Positions 1 through 9,244 of a stretch of DNA of 64,000 bases are shown here, piece by piece. The stretch is taken from the NCBI GenBank assembly GCA_031285345.1, contig JAITWI010000055.1:62001-126000 (forward strand), read 5' to 3'. Both the position numbers and the translations under genes were made by a program. The stretch comes from Alistipes sp. GTDB taxonomy: Bacteria; Bacteroidota; Bacteroidia; Bacteroidales; Rikenellaceae. Position 1 is the first letter of the stretch. Every line of letters starts with the position of its first letter. Under the pieces are notes generated by a model. That model did not search any database. It was not told the origin of the DNA and was given only the letters and a program-made list of their open reading frames with translations.

Positions 1-385
1 CGCCACCGACTGCCCCGATCTTTTCCCTGCGCTGGCGGCGCTGGCGGCCTCTTGCGAGGGGGTTTCTACTATCGTCGGTACCCGGCGGCTCAGGCATAAG
101 GAGTGCGACCGGGCCGAAGCCATCCGCACCGAATACGGTCGCCTCGGCGTCGAGGTCGATATTTCCGAAGACGACGTGATGCGAATTACCGGCGGCGAAA
201 TACGGGGTGGTGTTTCGTCTTCGCGCAAAGCCATAGTCGTCGATAGCCACGGCGACCACCGCATGGCGATGTCGCTGGCGGTGGCGGCACTCGGAGCGGC
301 GGTGCCCGTGACTATCCTCGACGCGGAGTGCGTGTCGAAATCATACAGCGACTTTTGGACCGATTTCGACAGGATTAAGATATGA
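1..385 (+). CDS. aroA: 3-phosphoshikimate 1-carboxyvinyltransferase (EPSP synthase), C-terminal part
   Basis: Cytoplasmic shikimate-pathway enzyme that joins phosphoenolpyruvate to shikimate 3-phosphate. Only the last ~127 residues are present; the reading frame is open from base 2 and the 5' end lies outside the window. The visible part carries the family signatures RLRHKECDR and SHGDHRMAMSLA of the C-terminal domain. The ORF track starts it at an internal Met (176), but homology clearly extends upstream to the window edge. Its stop overlaps the aroC start (ATGA), so the two genes are translationally coupled and supply consecutive steps, EPSP synthesis and then chorismate synthesis. Confidence 0.95.
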   Translation, partial: ATDCPDLFPALAALAASCEGVSTIVGTRRLRHKECDRAEAIRTEYGRLGVEVDISEDDVMRITGGEIRGGVSSSRKAIVVDSHGDHRMAMSLAVAALGAAVPVTILDAECVSKSYSDFWTDFDRIKI

Positions 386-1395
386 ACCGTTTCGGACATA
401 ATTTCAGAGTAAGCCTCTTCGGCGAGTCTCACGGTGAGGCGGTCGGCGTTATCGTCGATGGGGTCGCGCCCGGCATCGAGTTGTCGGCTGCCGATTTCGA
501 AGTCGATCTGGCGCGGCGGCGCGGCGGCGGAACCTCTTCGGACGGTTCTGACGGAGGCGGGCTAACGGGCACAACCCCGCGCCGCGAGGCCGACGTTCCC
601 GAGATGGTTTCGGGGGTGTACGAAGGCCACACGACCGGCGCGCCGCTTGCGATAGTTTTTCGCAACTGCGATGTACGCTCCGGGGATTACACGATTTTTG
701 CCGATCATCCGCGCCCGTCGCACGCCGATCTGGTGGCGCGGCAAAAGTTCGGCGGCCACAACGACCCGCGCGGCGGCGGTCATTTTTCGGGTCGGCTGAC
801 GCTCTGCCTTGTGACGGCGGGGGTGGTGGCGAAAAAGGTACTCGCATCGCGTTATTCGGAGATTGAAATTGCCGCAGAAATAGTCGAGATCGGCGGCGGC
901 CGCGACAACACCGAATTCAACAGCATAATCGCCGCCGCCATGGCCGACACAGATTCGGTGGGCGGGGTGATAGAGTGCCGTGCCGCGGGAGTTCCGGCGG
1001 GTCTGGGCGAACCGTTTTTCGATTCGGTGGAGAGCGTGGCGGCCCATTTGCTGTTTTCGATTCCGGGGGTTAAGGGGGTGGAGTTCGGCAGCGGGTTCGC
1101 AGGCGCGGCATCGCGTGGGTCGCAAAACAACGACCCTATAATCGACGCCCAAGGCACTACCGCGACCAACAATTCGGGCGGCGTGGTCGGCGGCATTACG
1201 AACGGAGGCGAGATCGTGGTGCGCGTGGCCGTGAAACCCACCGCCAGCATCGCGCGTCCTCAACGAACCTTCAACTTAGCCACCTGGCGCGTCGAACCTC
1301 TATCGGTGGGTGGCCGCCACGACGCCTGCATAGCCCTGCGCGCGGCTGTGGTGGTCGAAGCGTGCATGGCCATCGCCCTTGCGGATTTGGTCTGA
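382..1395 (+). CDS. aroC: Chorismate synthase
   Basis: Converts EPSP to chorismate using reduced FMN, the last common step to aromatic amino acids, folates and quinones. The 337-residue product carries RPSHADLVARQKFGG and RGGGHFSGRLT near residues 105-140, the conserved EFGSGF stretch, and SGGVVGGITNG with KPTASI near residues 270-300. The start codon overlaps the aroA stop by four bases. One oddity lies near residues 47-64: where most relatives have a short RRxPGRSxxxTPR segment, this protein has a Gly/Ser/Asp-rich stretch (GGGTSSDGSDGGGLTG) before TTPRREADVPE, a local insertion in a normally tight loop. The rest matches the family well. Confidence 0.96.
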   Translation: MNRFGHNFRVSLFGESHGEAVGVIVDGVAPGIELSAADFEVDLARRRGGGTSSDGSDGGGLTGTTPRREADVPEMVSGVYEGHTTGAPLAIVFRNCDVRSGDYTIFADHPRPSHADLVARQKFGGHNDPRGGGHFSGRLTLCLVTAGVVAKKVLASRYSEIEIAAEIVEIGGGRDNTEFNSIIAAAMADTDSVGGVIECRAAGVPAGLGEPFFDSVESVAAHLLFSIPGVKGVEFGSGFAGAASRGSQNNDPIIDAQGTTATNNSGGVVGGITNGGEIVVRVAVKPTASIARPQRTFNLATWRVEPLSVGGRHDACIALRAAVVVEACMAIALADLV

Positions 1396-1509
1396 GTCTT
1401 AACTCAATCCTCCGCCCCGAACATTCCCGACTCCGGCTCGACCCGAACCACCCTCTAAGAAGTATTTTTTCGTCAGAGTGGTGCAGATGACGCGCTGAAC
1501 GCAAATTGA

Positions 1510-1547
1510 GAAGGCGGGGATAGTACATAAAGTACAGCCCCGCCTTC
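1510..1547. other. Strong stem-loop downstream of aroC
   Basis: GAAGGCGGGG and CCCCGCCTTC form a 10-bp stem. The loop contains a second small pairing (GTAC-ATAAA-GTAC). There is no T-run on either side, so it is not a textbook intrinsic terminator, though it could end or stabilise the aroC transcript. It may also be the edge of an intergenic repeat, since the shadow ORF across it looks like a repeat-derived reading frame. Confidence 0.5.
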
Positions 1548-1560
1548 GAAATAAGTAAGC

Positions 1561-1577
1561 GCGGCAATGTGTGCCGC
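1561..1577. other. Short stem-loop in the aroC-infB gap
   Basis: GCGGCA-ATGTG-TGCCGC is a perfect 6-bp hairpin between the 1510-1547 stem-loop and the fold-back element that begins at 1596. The convergent gap 1396-1718 therefore holds two hairpins and one 123-bp repeat and no gene that I can support. Confidence 0.35.
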
Positions 1578-1595
1578 TATAATTTTACGCCCTTA

Positions 1596-1718
1596 TTTTG
1601 TGGTCAAAAGTGCGATTCTGCAACGCTGTCGAAGAAAATCGCGAGGGAGTTTACTCGTCGTAAATGACCGAGCGATTTTCGAGACGAAGGAAGCAGAATT
1701 GTGCTTTTCACCGCAAAA
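1596..1718. repeat. 123-bp palindromic element, copy 1 (family A)
   Basis: The ends are inverted repeats (TTTTGTGGTCAAAAG at the left; CTTTTCACCGCAAAA at the right). Inside are further paired arms, GATTCTGC/GCAGAATT and GAAAATCGC/GCGATTTTC, and a central TTTAC...GTAAA. The element ends one base before the infB stop codon. It aligns along its full length with the equally long element inside uvrC (34735-34857), with only small offsetting indels. The middle, CATTTACG..GAGTAAACTC, is the best conserved part. No coding function is apparent. Confidence 0.8.
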
Positions 1719-4700
1719 TCAGCGCTTCACCTCAACCGACTCATACCCCTCGACAATATCGCCGATGTGAATGTCGTTGAAGTTGTCGATGTTCAGACCG
1801 CACTCCATGCCCGTGCCCACCTCCTTGGCGTCGTCCTTGAATCGCTTGAGCGAGCCCAGGCGGCCGGTGTGGACCACGATGCCGTCGTGAATGACGCGGA
1901 TGTGGGTGTTGCGGGTGATCTTGCCCTCGCGCACGATACAGCCCGCGATGGTACCCACTTTCGATATCTTGAACGTTTCCAAAACCTCGACCGAGCAGAC
2001 TATCTCCTCCTTCATCACCGGCTCCAACATGCCCTCGATAGCATCCTTGATGTCGTTGATGGCGTCGTAGATGATTGAGTACAAGCGTATTTCGATCTCC
2101 TCCTTTTCGGCCAGCTTGCGCGCCGACTGCGACGGACGCACCTGGAAACCGACGATGATGGCGTTCGAGGCGGCGGCCAGCAGCACGTCCGACTCCGAAA
2201 TTTGCCCCACCGCCTTGTGGATCACGTTCACCTGAACCTCCTCTTTCGACAGCTTGACCAACGAGTCGGTCATGGCCTCGATAGAGCCGTCCACGTCGCC
2301 CTTGACGATAATGTTGAGTTCCTTGAACGAACCGATGGCTATGCGGCGGCCGATCTCGTCGAGCGTGACGTGCTTCTGGGTTCTGAGACCCTGGGCGCGC
2401 TGCAACTGCTCGCGTTTGTTGGCCAACGTGCGGGCGCTCTTGTCGTCGTCCATCACGTTGAAGGTGTCGCCCGCCTGCGGAGCGCCGTTCAGACCCAACA
2501 CCAAAACCGGAGTCGAAGGCCCGGCGGCTTCCACCTTTTGGCCGTGTTCGTTGTACATAGCTTTCACGCGGCCGGTATTGGTTCCAGCCAACAGCACGTC
2601 GCCGATGCGTAGCGTCCCGTTTTCGACCAGCACGGTGGAGACATAGCCGCGCCCCTTATCGAGGGTCGACTCTATCACCGCGCCGCTCGCCTTACGGTTG
2701 GGGTTGGCCTTAAGGTCGAGTATCTCGGCTTCGAGCAGAACTTTTTCCAGCAGTTTGTCGAGGTTCAAGCCCGCCTTGGCCGACACGTCCTGACTCTGGT
2801 ATTTGCCGCCCCAGTCCTCCACCAGATAGTTCATCTGAGCCAACTGCTCTTTGATGCGTTCCGGATCGGCCGAAGGTTTGTCTATCTTGTTGATGGCGAA
2901 CACCATCGGCACACCCGCCGCGACGGCGTGGTTGATAGCCTCGATGGTCTGGGGCATCACGCTGTCGTCCGCCGCGACGATTATGATCGCCACGTCGGTT
3001 ATCTTGGCACCGCGGGCACGCATAGCCGTGAAGGCTTCGTGACCGGGAGTATCCAAAAACGTGATCTTCTGTCCGTTGAGTTCCACACTGTACGCCCCGA
3101 TGTGCTGGGTGATGCCGCCGGCCTCGCCCTCGATGACGTTGGCCTTGCGGATGTTGTCCAGCAGCGAGGTTTTACCGTGGTCGACGTGTCCCATGACCGT
3201 CACGATGGGCGGACGGGGGGTGAGGTCTTCCGGACGGTCGGCCTCTTCCGAGTCGTCGATATGCTCCTGAATCTCGGCGCTTACAAATTCGACCTTGTAG
3301 CCGAACTCCTCGGCGACTATCACCAAAGCCTCGGCGTCGAGACGCTGGTTGATCGACACCATCAGACCCAGATTCATGCACGCCATGATGACGTCGGTCA
3401 CCGAGGCGTTCATCATGGTTGCGAGTTCCGATACGGTCACAAACTCGGTGACTTGCAGCGTCGTCGAAGCCATTTCGTCGCGCTCCATTTCGTCGGCCGC
3501 TCGGGTCGCCGCCAAATCGCGCTTGTCCTTGCGATACTTGGCACCCTTGCCCTTGGTGCCTTTGGCGGTGAGGCGAGCCAGCGTCTCCTTAACCTGCTTC
3601 TGCACCTCCTCGTCGTTCACCTCGGTGCGCACGACCGGCTTTGCGAACAGACCCTTCTTGCCCTTGCCCGCGTCTTTCTTAGGACCGCCGGGGCCACCCG
3701 GGCCTCTGCCTCCGGGACCGCCCTGACCGGGACCGCCCGGTCCTTTGCCGAACGCGCCGCCTTGGCCGCCCTTTCCGAACGTGCCCCTGCTACCCGAGCC
3801 CTGCGTTTGGCCGCCGGGTTGCGGTTTGGTCACATCGACCTTGTCTTTGGTTATGCGTTTGCGTTTCCCTCTGCGGTCGCCCCTGCCGGGGTCGGACGGA
3901 AGCGTCGAAACGTCGATCTTGCCCAACACCACCGGGCCGTTGAGCTTACCCTCGTCCTCGGCGCGGAACACGTTGGTCGTGCTCTCGGCCACCCGCTCGT
4001 CGTAGGTTTTGGTCTGCACCACCACCGGTTCGACAGGCTTGGGTGCGGGCACGGGTCTCTGCGGCGCCACGGCGGCTCTCTGCTGCTGGGTCGGGCGAGG
4101 CTGTTGCTGCGATTGTCCCGACCTGTCGCCCTGTCTGCCACCACCTTCGCCGCCTTGCCTGCGGCCATCGGCGGATCTTTGGTTCGAGGTCGGTTTTTTT
4201 GTCGTCGAAAGGTCTATGCGACCCAAAACTTTGGGCCCCGCGGACTCCTCCGGCGCGACATTAGCCTGAGTCGGCGGCTCGGGTGCGGGCGCTTCCGTTG
4301 CGGGCTTCTGAGCCGGTTCGGGTTCGGCCTTCTGAACAGACGCAGGCGCGACATGTGCTGGCGCCTCGACCGGAACGGCCACTGGAACGGGTGCCGGAGC
4401 GGGAGCCTTGACGGGTTCGGGTGTCGGAGCGGGAACGGGTGCGGGAGCGGGTGTTGCCACGACAGGGGGTGGAGGCCCCGCCGCCGTTTTGGACTTGATC
4501 ACCACCTCGTCCCTGAAGTCGCTCTCCCCCCGTGCGCTCTCGCGCTTATCGCCCAGCGATATGCTCTCTCCTTTGAGTCCGCCCAGCCTTTCGCGGATGA
4601 TCTGCGACGAGCCGGTCGGACGCCCCGCCCCGAACTCCTTCTCGATCACCTCATAGACCTGCGGGCTGATGGATGTGTTGGGCGAATTCTCGATCGTGAT

Positions 4701-4790
4701 CCCCTTGCGCGAAAGCGCGTCGGTGATCGTCGAAAGGCCCACGCCGAACTCCTTGGCCGCCTGCAAAAGTCGTATTTTCTTCTCTATCAT
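1719..4790 (-). CDS. infB: Translation initiation factor IF-2
   Basis: GTPase that brings initiator tRNA to the 30S subunit and promotes subunit joining. The start at 4790 gives [17 protein letters not shown], the usual IF2 N-terminal domain, and a 1023-residue product; the ORF track's longer form (to 5351) runs back over nusA and is not credible. Residues ~60-480 are a long Pro/Ala/Gly-rich, low-complexity linker typical of Bacteroidota IF-2. The G domain starts near residue 528 with [12 protein letters not shown], then DTPGHEAF and NKID, followed by the EF-Tu-like and C-terminal initiator-tRNA-binding domains. The protein ends ...ESVEVKR, slightly shorter than many relatives, exactly where the family A repeat begins. 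Third gene of rimP-nusA-infB. Confidence 0.96.
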   Translation of the reverse strand: MIEKKIRLLQAAKEFGVGLSTITDALSRKGITIENSPNTSISPQVYEVIEKEFGAGRPTGSSQIIRERLGGLKGESISLGDKRESARGESDFRDEVVIKSKTAAGPPPPVVATPAPAPVPAPTPEPVKAPAPAPVPVAVPVEAPAHVAPASVQKAEPEPAQKPATEAPAPEPPTQANVAPEESAGPKVLGRIDLSTTKKPTSNQRSADGRRQGGEGGGRQGDRSGQSQQQPRPTQQQRAAVAPQRPVPAPKPVEPVVVQTKTYDERVAESTTNVFRAEDEGKLNGPVVLGKIDVSTLPSDPGRGDRRGKRKRITKDKVDVTKPQPGGQTQGSGSRGTFGKGGQGGAFGKGPGGPGQGGPGGRGPGGPGGPKKDAGKGKKGLFAKPVVRTEVNDEEVQKQVKETLARLTAKGTKGKGAKYRKDKRDLAATRAADEMERDEMASTTLQVTEFVTVSELATMMNASVTDVIMACMNLGLMVSINQRLDAEALVIVAEEFGYKVEFVSAEIQEHIDDSEEADRPEDLTPRPPIVTVMGHVDHGKTSLLDNIRKANVIEGEAGGITQHIGAYSVELNGQKITFLDTPGHEAFTAMRARGAKITDVAIIIVAADDSVMPQTIEAINHAVAAGVPMVFAINKIDKPSADPERIKEQLAQMNYLVEDWGGKYQSQDVSAKAGLNLDKLLEKVLLEAEILDLKANPNRKASGAVIESTLDKGRGYVSTVLVENGTLRIGDVLLAGTNTGRVKAMYNEHGQKVEAAGPSTPVLVLGLNGAPQAGDTFNVMDDDKSARTLANKREQLQRAQGLRTQKHVTLDEIGRRIAIGSFKELNIIVKGDVDGSIEAMTDSLVKLSKEEVQVNVIHKAVGQISESDVLLAAASNAIIVGFQVRPSQSARKLAEKEEIEIRLYSIIYDAINDIKDAIEGMLEPVMKEEIVCSVEVLETFKISKVGTIAGCIVREGKITRNTHIRVIHDGIVVHTGRLGSLKRFKDDAKEVGTGMECGLNIDNFNDIHIGDIVEGYESVEVKR

Positions 4791-4879
4791 TGTCTGTTGC
4801 TTTTTTTCTATAAAACCCCTCTCCTCCCGATCCTTTGTTTGCCCCGTTTCCCGCCTTCGGCGAATGGGGCGCCAGGCGC

Positions 4880-6109
4880 CTACTCGAACTCCGACTTGAG
4901 GATATCCATCACCTCTTTGATGGTCTCCTCTTCGAGGTCGGTGCGGGCGGCGAGGCCTTCGACGGTGTTCTCCAACACTCTCTTTGCCGTGTCGCAGCCG
5001 ACGCTCTTGAGGGCGTCGATGATCCACTGTTCGATCTCGTCCGAGAATTCGTCCAGATTGACGTCCTCCTCCTCTATCTCGCGGTACACGTCGATGTCGT
5101 AGCCCGTCAGCATGCTCGCCAGACGGATATTCAAGCCGCCCTTGCCGATCGCCAGCGACACCTCGTTTGGCTTGAGGTACACCGCCGCCGTCTTGCGCTC
5201 CTCGTCCAACACGATGTTGGATATTCTGGCGGGGTTGAGCGCCCGCTGGATGAATAGCGTGGTATTGGTGGTGTAGTTCACCACGTCGATGTTTTCGTTC
5301 TTGAGCTCCTTGACGATCGAGTAGATGCGCGAGCCCTTCATCCCGACGCACGCGCCCACCGGGTCGATGCGGTCGTCGTAAGATTCCACCGCCACCTTCG
5401 CGCGTTCGCCCGGGATGCGCGCGATCTTTTTGATGGTGATAAGGCCGTCGAAAATCTCGGGCACCTCCAACTCGAACAACCTTTCGAGAAACTCGTTGGC
5501 CGTACGGCTCAGCACGATGCGCGGCGAGTTGTTGACCATCTCCACCTTGCTGACGATGGCCCGCACCGTTTCGCCCTTGCGGAAGAAGTCGCCGGGGATC
5601 TGTTCGGTCTTGGGAATCACAAGTTCGTTATCCTCGTCGTCGAACACAACCGTCTCCTTTTTCCACACCTGATACACCTCGGCGTTGATTATGTCGCCCA
5701 CCTTCTCCTTGTACTTCTCATACAGCGCGGCCTTTTCGAGGTCGAGGATGCGCGAGGCGAGGTTTTGACGCAGCGACAGCACCGACCGGCGGCCGAACTG
5801 CGACAGTTTCATCTCGTCGGCGATCTCTTCGCCCACCTCGTAGCTCTCATCTATCTTCTGCGCGTCCGTCAGCGAGATTTGCTGCTGCTCATTCTCCACC
5901 TCGCCGTCGGCCACGATCACGCGATTGCGCCATATCTCAAGGTCGCCCTTGTCGGCGTTGATGATGATGTCGAAGTTGCTGTCGTCCTCGTAGGTCTTCT
6001 GCAACATGTGGCGGAATACATCCTCCAGCACGCCGATCATGGTGCTTTTGTCGATATTTTTAAGCTCTTTGAACTCCGCAAAGTTGCTTATCAGGTTCAG
6101 TGTATCCAT
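4880..6109 (-). CDS. nusA: Transcription termination/antitermination factor NusA
   Basis: RNA polymerase-associated factor acting in pausing, termination and antitermination. The 409-residue product has the N-terminal polymerase-binding domain ([15 protein letters not shown]...), an S1 RNA-binding region around residues 135-200, and two KH modules marked by [15 protein letters not shown] and [13 protein letters not shown]. The C-terminus is acidic and short, without the extra acidic repeats of gammaproteobacterial NusA. It starts one base after the rimP stop and is followed by 89 bases before infB, the conserved operon order seen across bacteria. Confidence 0.96.
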   Translation of the reverse strand: MDTLNLISNFAEFKELKNIDKSTMIGVLEDVFRHMLQKTYEDDSNFDIIINADKGDLEIWRNRVIVADGEVENEQQQISLTDAQKIDESYEVGEEIADEMKLSQFGRRSVLSLRQNLASRILDLEKAALYEKYKEKVGDIINAEVYQVWKKETVVFDDEDNELVIPKTEQIPGDFFRKGETVRAIVSKVEMVNNSPRIVLSRTANEFLERLFELEVPEIFDGLITIKKIARIPGERAKVAVESYDDRIDPVGACVGMKGSRIYSIVKELKNENIDVVNYTTNTTLFIQRALNPARISNIVLDEERKTAAVYLKPNEVSLAIGKGGLNIRLASMLTGYDIDVYREIEEEDVNLDEFSDEIEQWIIDALKSVGCDTAKRVLENTVEGLAARTDLEEETIKEVMDILKSEFE

Positions 6110-6110
6110 A

Positions 6111-6659
6111 TCACTTGAAATCTATATGTTCCGTTGTCGTTTTTATTTCGGCCAAGGGGAAAGTTTTCGTCACTTTCACGAGTTCCGGCCGCTTTTTGCC
6201 CTCTGTTTTCTGTTTCTCTTCGTACGAGAGCGCTATGCTTGCGGTTTCGAGGTCTTTTTCTATGCCGGCGCTTCCCGTTTCGTTTTTCGCAGGCGCTCCC
6301 TGTTCGAACCCGTCGAGCGCGGCGACTATTTTCACGCCGCTTTTGAGCACTACCTCGACACTCCGGCCGACAAGCTTGCCGTACTGGCGCGCGACCTTGA
6401 GCGGTTGCCCGATACCAGCCGACGACACCGTGAGCGAAAAATCGTCCGTGTCGCGGTCGAATCGCGCCTCGACAGCCTTGGCGAGCCTCACGCAATCGTC
6501 CACCGTCACCCCTTTGGGACGGTCGTTTTCGTCGCGTGCGTCGCTGTCGACAAACACCTCGAACTCGTCCGCACCCGAAGCCTTCACCTCGACCAGAAAC
6601 AGGCCACCTTCGCCCATCTCTTCGCTGACGGCCGCTATAATCTGCTGAATATCAATCAT
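6111..6659 (-). CDS. rimP: Ribosome maturation factor RimP
   Basis: Cytoplasmic factor for 30S subunit maturation. The 182-residue length fits the family, with an N-terminal alpha/beta domain (FLVEVKASGADEFEVFVDSD) and the conserved YxLxVSSxGxxxPL region, here FSLTVSSAGIGQPLK, followed by a C-terminal SH3-like domain (VEVVLKSGVKIVAALDGFE). First gene of the rimP-nusA-infB operon. A terminator-like hairpin lies between its predicted promoter and the start codon (see 6663-6691). Confidence 0.93.
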   Translation of the reverse strand: MIDIQQIIAAVSEEMGEGGLFLVEVKASGADEFEVFVDSDARDENDRPKGVTVDDCVRLAKAVEARFDRDTDDFSLTVSSAGIGQPLKVARQYGKLVGRSVEVVLKSGVKIVAALDGFEQGAPAKNETGSAGIEKDLETASIALSYEEKQKTEGKKRPELVKVTKTFPLAEIKTTTEHIDFK

Positions 6660-6662
6660 ATT

Positions 6663-6691
6663 CTAAAAAACGAGGGGACTTCCGTCCCCTC
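6663..6691 (-). terminator. Intrinsic terminator or attenuator hairpin before rimP
   Basis: On the minus strand GAGGGGAC-GGAA-GTCCCCTC is followed by GTTTTTT, a textbook Rho-independent terminator. It lies downstream of recJ and so could end the recJ transcript. It also lies downstream of the predicted rimP promoter (6702-6709) and only four bases before the rimP ATG, so it would form in the rimP leader as well. Confidence 0.8.
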
Positions 6692-6701
6692 AATCACACC
6701 A

Positions 6702-6709
6702 CAAAGGTA
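6702..6709 (-). promoter_or_regulatory. Predicted -7 box of the rimP-nusA-infB promoter
   Basis: TACCTTTG on the minus strand matches the Bacteroidota TAnnTTTG -7 element. The upstream -33 position is only T-rich, not a clear TTTG. The predicted start point is near 6696, giving a leader of about 35 nt that is almost entirely the hairpin at 6672-6691. Confidence 0.6.
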
Positions 6710-6747
6710 TTATAATTATTTGAAAATAAAAACTTTCGCCCGATTAA

Positions 6748-8499
6748 TCACATAGCCGGCTTGATATCCTTGACCCTCAGTTGGGGGGTGACGTTGCCTC
6801 GAAAATGGTTTTCGACCACCGTGTAGCAGACATCCACCTGGCGACCGCTGCGCACCCACTCGTAGTGCCCCGGCTGCTGAAACGCTATGGCGGGGATCGA
6901 CGTGTTGGGCTTTTCCCTCTGCACGAGGTCCGCCTTGAGGTGTTCGCGCTCGGCCCCCACGAGTTTGGCGTCGCCCCTGTTCGAAACCCCGTAGGTGACG
7001 AACACCGGAGCCACGTTGCCCGGGCCAAACGGTTGAAAGCGCAGCAGGTCGCGACGGAACTCGGGAGTGATGTCGCTGAACAGCAACTTCGAGTCGATCT
7101 CCACCATCGGGGTCAGCAGGGCGTCGGTGATGTTCTCCTCGACATAGGCGTTGAACCGGCGGGTGAACTCCTCCACGTTTTCGGGCTTCATGGTCAGACC
7201 CGCGGCGTAGAGGTGGCCGCCGAAGTTCTCCAAAATATCGGCGCACGACTCCACCGCGCCGTAGAGGTCGAATCCTGGGACGCTTCGGGCCGAACCGGTG
7301 GCGAATCCGTTGCTCATCGTCAACACCACCGTGGGGCGGTAGTAGGTTTCGATAAGGCGCGAAGCCACTATGCCCACTATCCCCTTCATCCACTTGGGGT
7401 TGTATATCACCGTGCTCTTGAGGCGCTTCATAGCCGGATTGCTCTCGATAAAGTCGTGCGCCTCCTGGGTGACGGTGCGGTCTATCGACTTGCGGTCGGT
7501 GTTGGCCTCGTCTATCTGGGCGCCGAACAGCCCCGCCGCGTCGGCGTCGCGCTCGATCATAAGGTTGACCGCCGCATGGCCCCCCGAGAACTCGTCGCCC
7601 TCGCCCATGCGCATCCTGCCGGCGGCGTTGATCCTCGGGCCGATCTTGAATACGATGTCGTCGATCGAGATGCGGTGACCCTCCAGTCCGCAGATGTTGA
7701 TTATCGACGCAAGGCCCTTGTTAGGATTGTTGTTGAGCCGCTCAAGTCCATAGTAGGCCAAAATGCGGTTTTCGCCCGTTACCGGCACGATGTCCGACGC
7801 GATCGAGATGACCACCAGATCCAGCAGCCTCTCGATCTCCGAAAACGCTATCCCGTGGCGCTGACAGTAGGCCTGAGCTATTTTGAAGCCCACCCCGCAG
7901 CCCGACAGCTCCTCGAACGGATAGCGGCAGTCGGGACGCTTGGGGTCGAGCACCGCCACCGCGTCGGGCAACTCGCTCCCCGCCAAATGGTGGTCGGTGA
8001 CGATAAAGTCGATCCCCTGCTCCCTGGCGTAGGCCACCTTTTCGACCGCCTTGATGCCGCAGTCGAGCGTAATCACCAGCGTGACCCCGTGGGCCGCCGC
8101 GTAGTCTATCCCTCGCTTGGAGATTCCGTAGCCCTCCTTGTAGCGGTCGGGGATGTAGAACATCAGATTTTCGTGCCCCAGCCGGCGCAGAAAACTGTAC
8201 ATCAACGCCACGGCGCTCGTGCCGTCCACATCGTAGTCGCCCCAGATCATAATCTGCTCCCTGCCCTCCACCGCCTTCGAGATACGGTCGATCGCCTTGT
8301 CCATGTCCTTGAGCAGGAACGGGTCGTGGAGGTCTTCGAGCGACGGATTGAAAAAGCCCTTCGCCTCCTCGGGTGTGGTAACGCCGCGTTGGACAAGCAG
8401 GTTCGCAAGAACGGGCGACAGGCCCAGCGCGGCGGATAGATCCTCCACGCGAGCCGGATCACCCTGATCGAGGATAACCCATGGTTTTTCTATTGGCAT
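6748..8499 (-). CDS. recJ: Single-stranded-DNA-specific exonuclease RecJ
   Basis: 5'-3' ssDNA exonuclease of recombination and repair, DHH superfamily. The 583-residue length is typical. Metal-binding motifs are visible: DYDVDGTSA (~residues 91-99), the DHH triad in FIVTDHHLAG, and the DHHA1-domain GGH motif in the ...ENFGGHLYAAGLTM stretch. The C-terminal OB-like region ends ...LRVKDIKPAM. It lies 31 bases downstream of lipB, so it could be read from the lipA-lipB transcript. Confidence 0.95.
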   Translation of the reverse strand: MPIEKPWVILDQGDPARVEDLSAALGLSPVLANLLVQRGVTTPEEAKGFFNPSLEDLHDPFLLKDMDKAIDRISKAVEGREQIMIWGDYDVDGTSAVALMYSFLRRLGHENLMFYIPDRYKEGYGISKRGIDYAAAHGVTLVITLDCGIKAVEKVAYAREQGIDFIVTDHHLAGSELPDAVAVLDPKRPDCRYPFEELSGCGVGFKIAQAYCQRHGIAFSEIERLLDLVVISIASDIVPVTGENRILAYYGLERLNNNPNKGLASIINICGLEGHRISIDDIVFKIGPRINAAGRMRMGEGDEFSGGHAAVNLMIERDADAAGLFGAQIDEANTDRKSIDRTVTQEAHDFIESNPAMKRLKSTVIYNPKWMKGIVGIVASRLIETYYRPTVVLTMSNGFATGSARSVPGFDLYGAVESCADILENFGGHLYAAGLTMKPENVEEFTRRFNAYVEENITDALLTPMVEIDSKLLFSDITPEFRRDLLRFQPFGPGNVAPVFVTYGVSNRGDAKLVGAEREHLKADLVQREKPNTSIPAIAFQQPGHYEWVRSGRQVDVCYTVVENHFRGNVTPQLRVKDIKPAM

Positions 8500-8530
8500 T
8501 CTTTATATATTTTATGTTTTTTTTCATAAA

Positions 8531-9244
8531 CTATCGGTATGTCGCACCCAGATTCTCCGCCAGACGGGCGGCGAGAAGTTTTTTGACGCGCTCCATCGAC
8601 TGTTTGCGCCCCACCTCGAAACATATCGAGGTGACGCTGCCGCCGGCCATACCGCAGGGATTGATCAGACGGAACCATTCGAGGTCGGTCGACACGTTGA
8701 GCGCCAGCCCGTGCATCGTCACGTATTGAGAACTGCGCACCCCGATGGCGCATATCTTGCGCTCGCAGCAGTCGTCGACCACCCACACGCCCGTTCTGCC
8801 CTCGACGCGCGTCGCCTCTATGCCGAACTCCGCCAGGGTCTCGATCACGCTGCGTTCCAGCACGTCCACATAATCCCGCAGGCCCATCCCGAGTTTTTCC
8901 AAATCGACGATCGGGTAGCACACCAACTGGCCGGGGCCGTGATAGGTGATATCGCCGCCGCGATCGGTGCGGTGAAACTCGGCTCCGCGGTCGCGCAAAA
9001 ACCGTTCGCTAACCAACAGGTTCTCGACTCGCCCGCTTTTACCCATCGTGTAGACATGCGGATGCTCGCACATGACGATCGTACCCGCTTCTTTTACGGC
9101 ACCGTCGCCGTTCCCATTAGCGTCCGCGCCTGCTTTCGCGTCTTTTTTTGTCGCGACAAGGGCGTCGAACAGCTCTTTCTGTCGGGCGAGAGCTTCGGTG
9201 TACGGGATTATCCCCCAATCGACTAATTCCGCACGGGGCTTCAT
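8531..9244 (-). CDS. lipB: Octanoyl-[acyl carrier protein]:protein octanoyltransferase LipB
   Basis: Transfers octanoate from acyl carrier protein to lipoyl domains, the step before sulfur insertion by LipA. The signature RGGDITYHGPGQLVCYP is present, followed by the conserved lysine region RKICAIGVR and the catalytic-cysteine region LINPCGM. The 237-residue length is usual, with a small Ala/Gly/Asn-rich insertion (AKAGADANGNGDGAVK, ~residues 36-51) before the first core strand. Its ATG overlaps the lipA stop (ATGA), so the two lipoate genes are coupled. Confidence 0.96.
   Translation of the reverse strand: MKPRAELVDWGIIPYTEALARQKELFDALVATKKDAKAGADANGNGDGAVKEAGTIVMCEHPHVYTMGKSGRVENLLVSERFLRDRGAEFHRTDRGGDITYHGPGQLVCYPIVDLEKLGMGLRDYVDVLERSVIETLAEFGIEATRVEGRTGVWVVDDCCERKICAIGVRSSQYVTMHGLALNVSTDLEWFRLINPCGMAGGSVTSICFEVGRKQSMERVKKLLAARLAENLGATYR

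Noticed and set aside
38-66. GGCGGCCTCTTGCGAGGG in aroA resembling the end of repeat family B
   Set aside because: The residues encoded fit the normal EPSP synthase sequence, and the rest of the repeat is absent; chance similarity.
2928-5102. 724-residue plus-strand ORF opposite infB
   Set aside because: Antisense shadow of the low-complexity IF-2 linker; no domain or signal, while the minus-strand frame has a complete IF-2.
1719-5351. infB extended to 1210 residues
   Set aside because: The extra N-terminus overlaps nusA and is Arg/Gly-rich nonsense; the conserved IF2 N-terminal domain starts at 4790.
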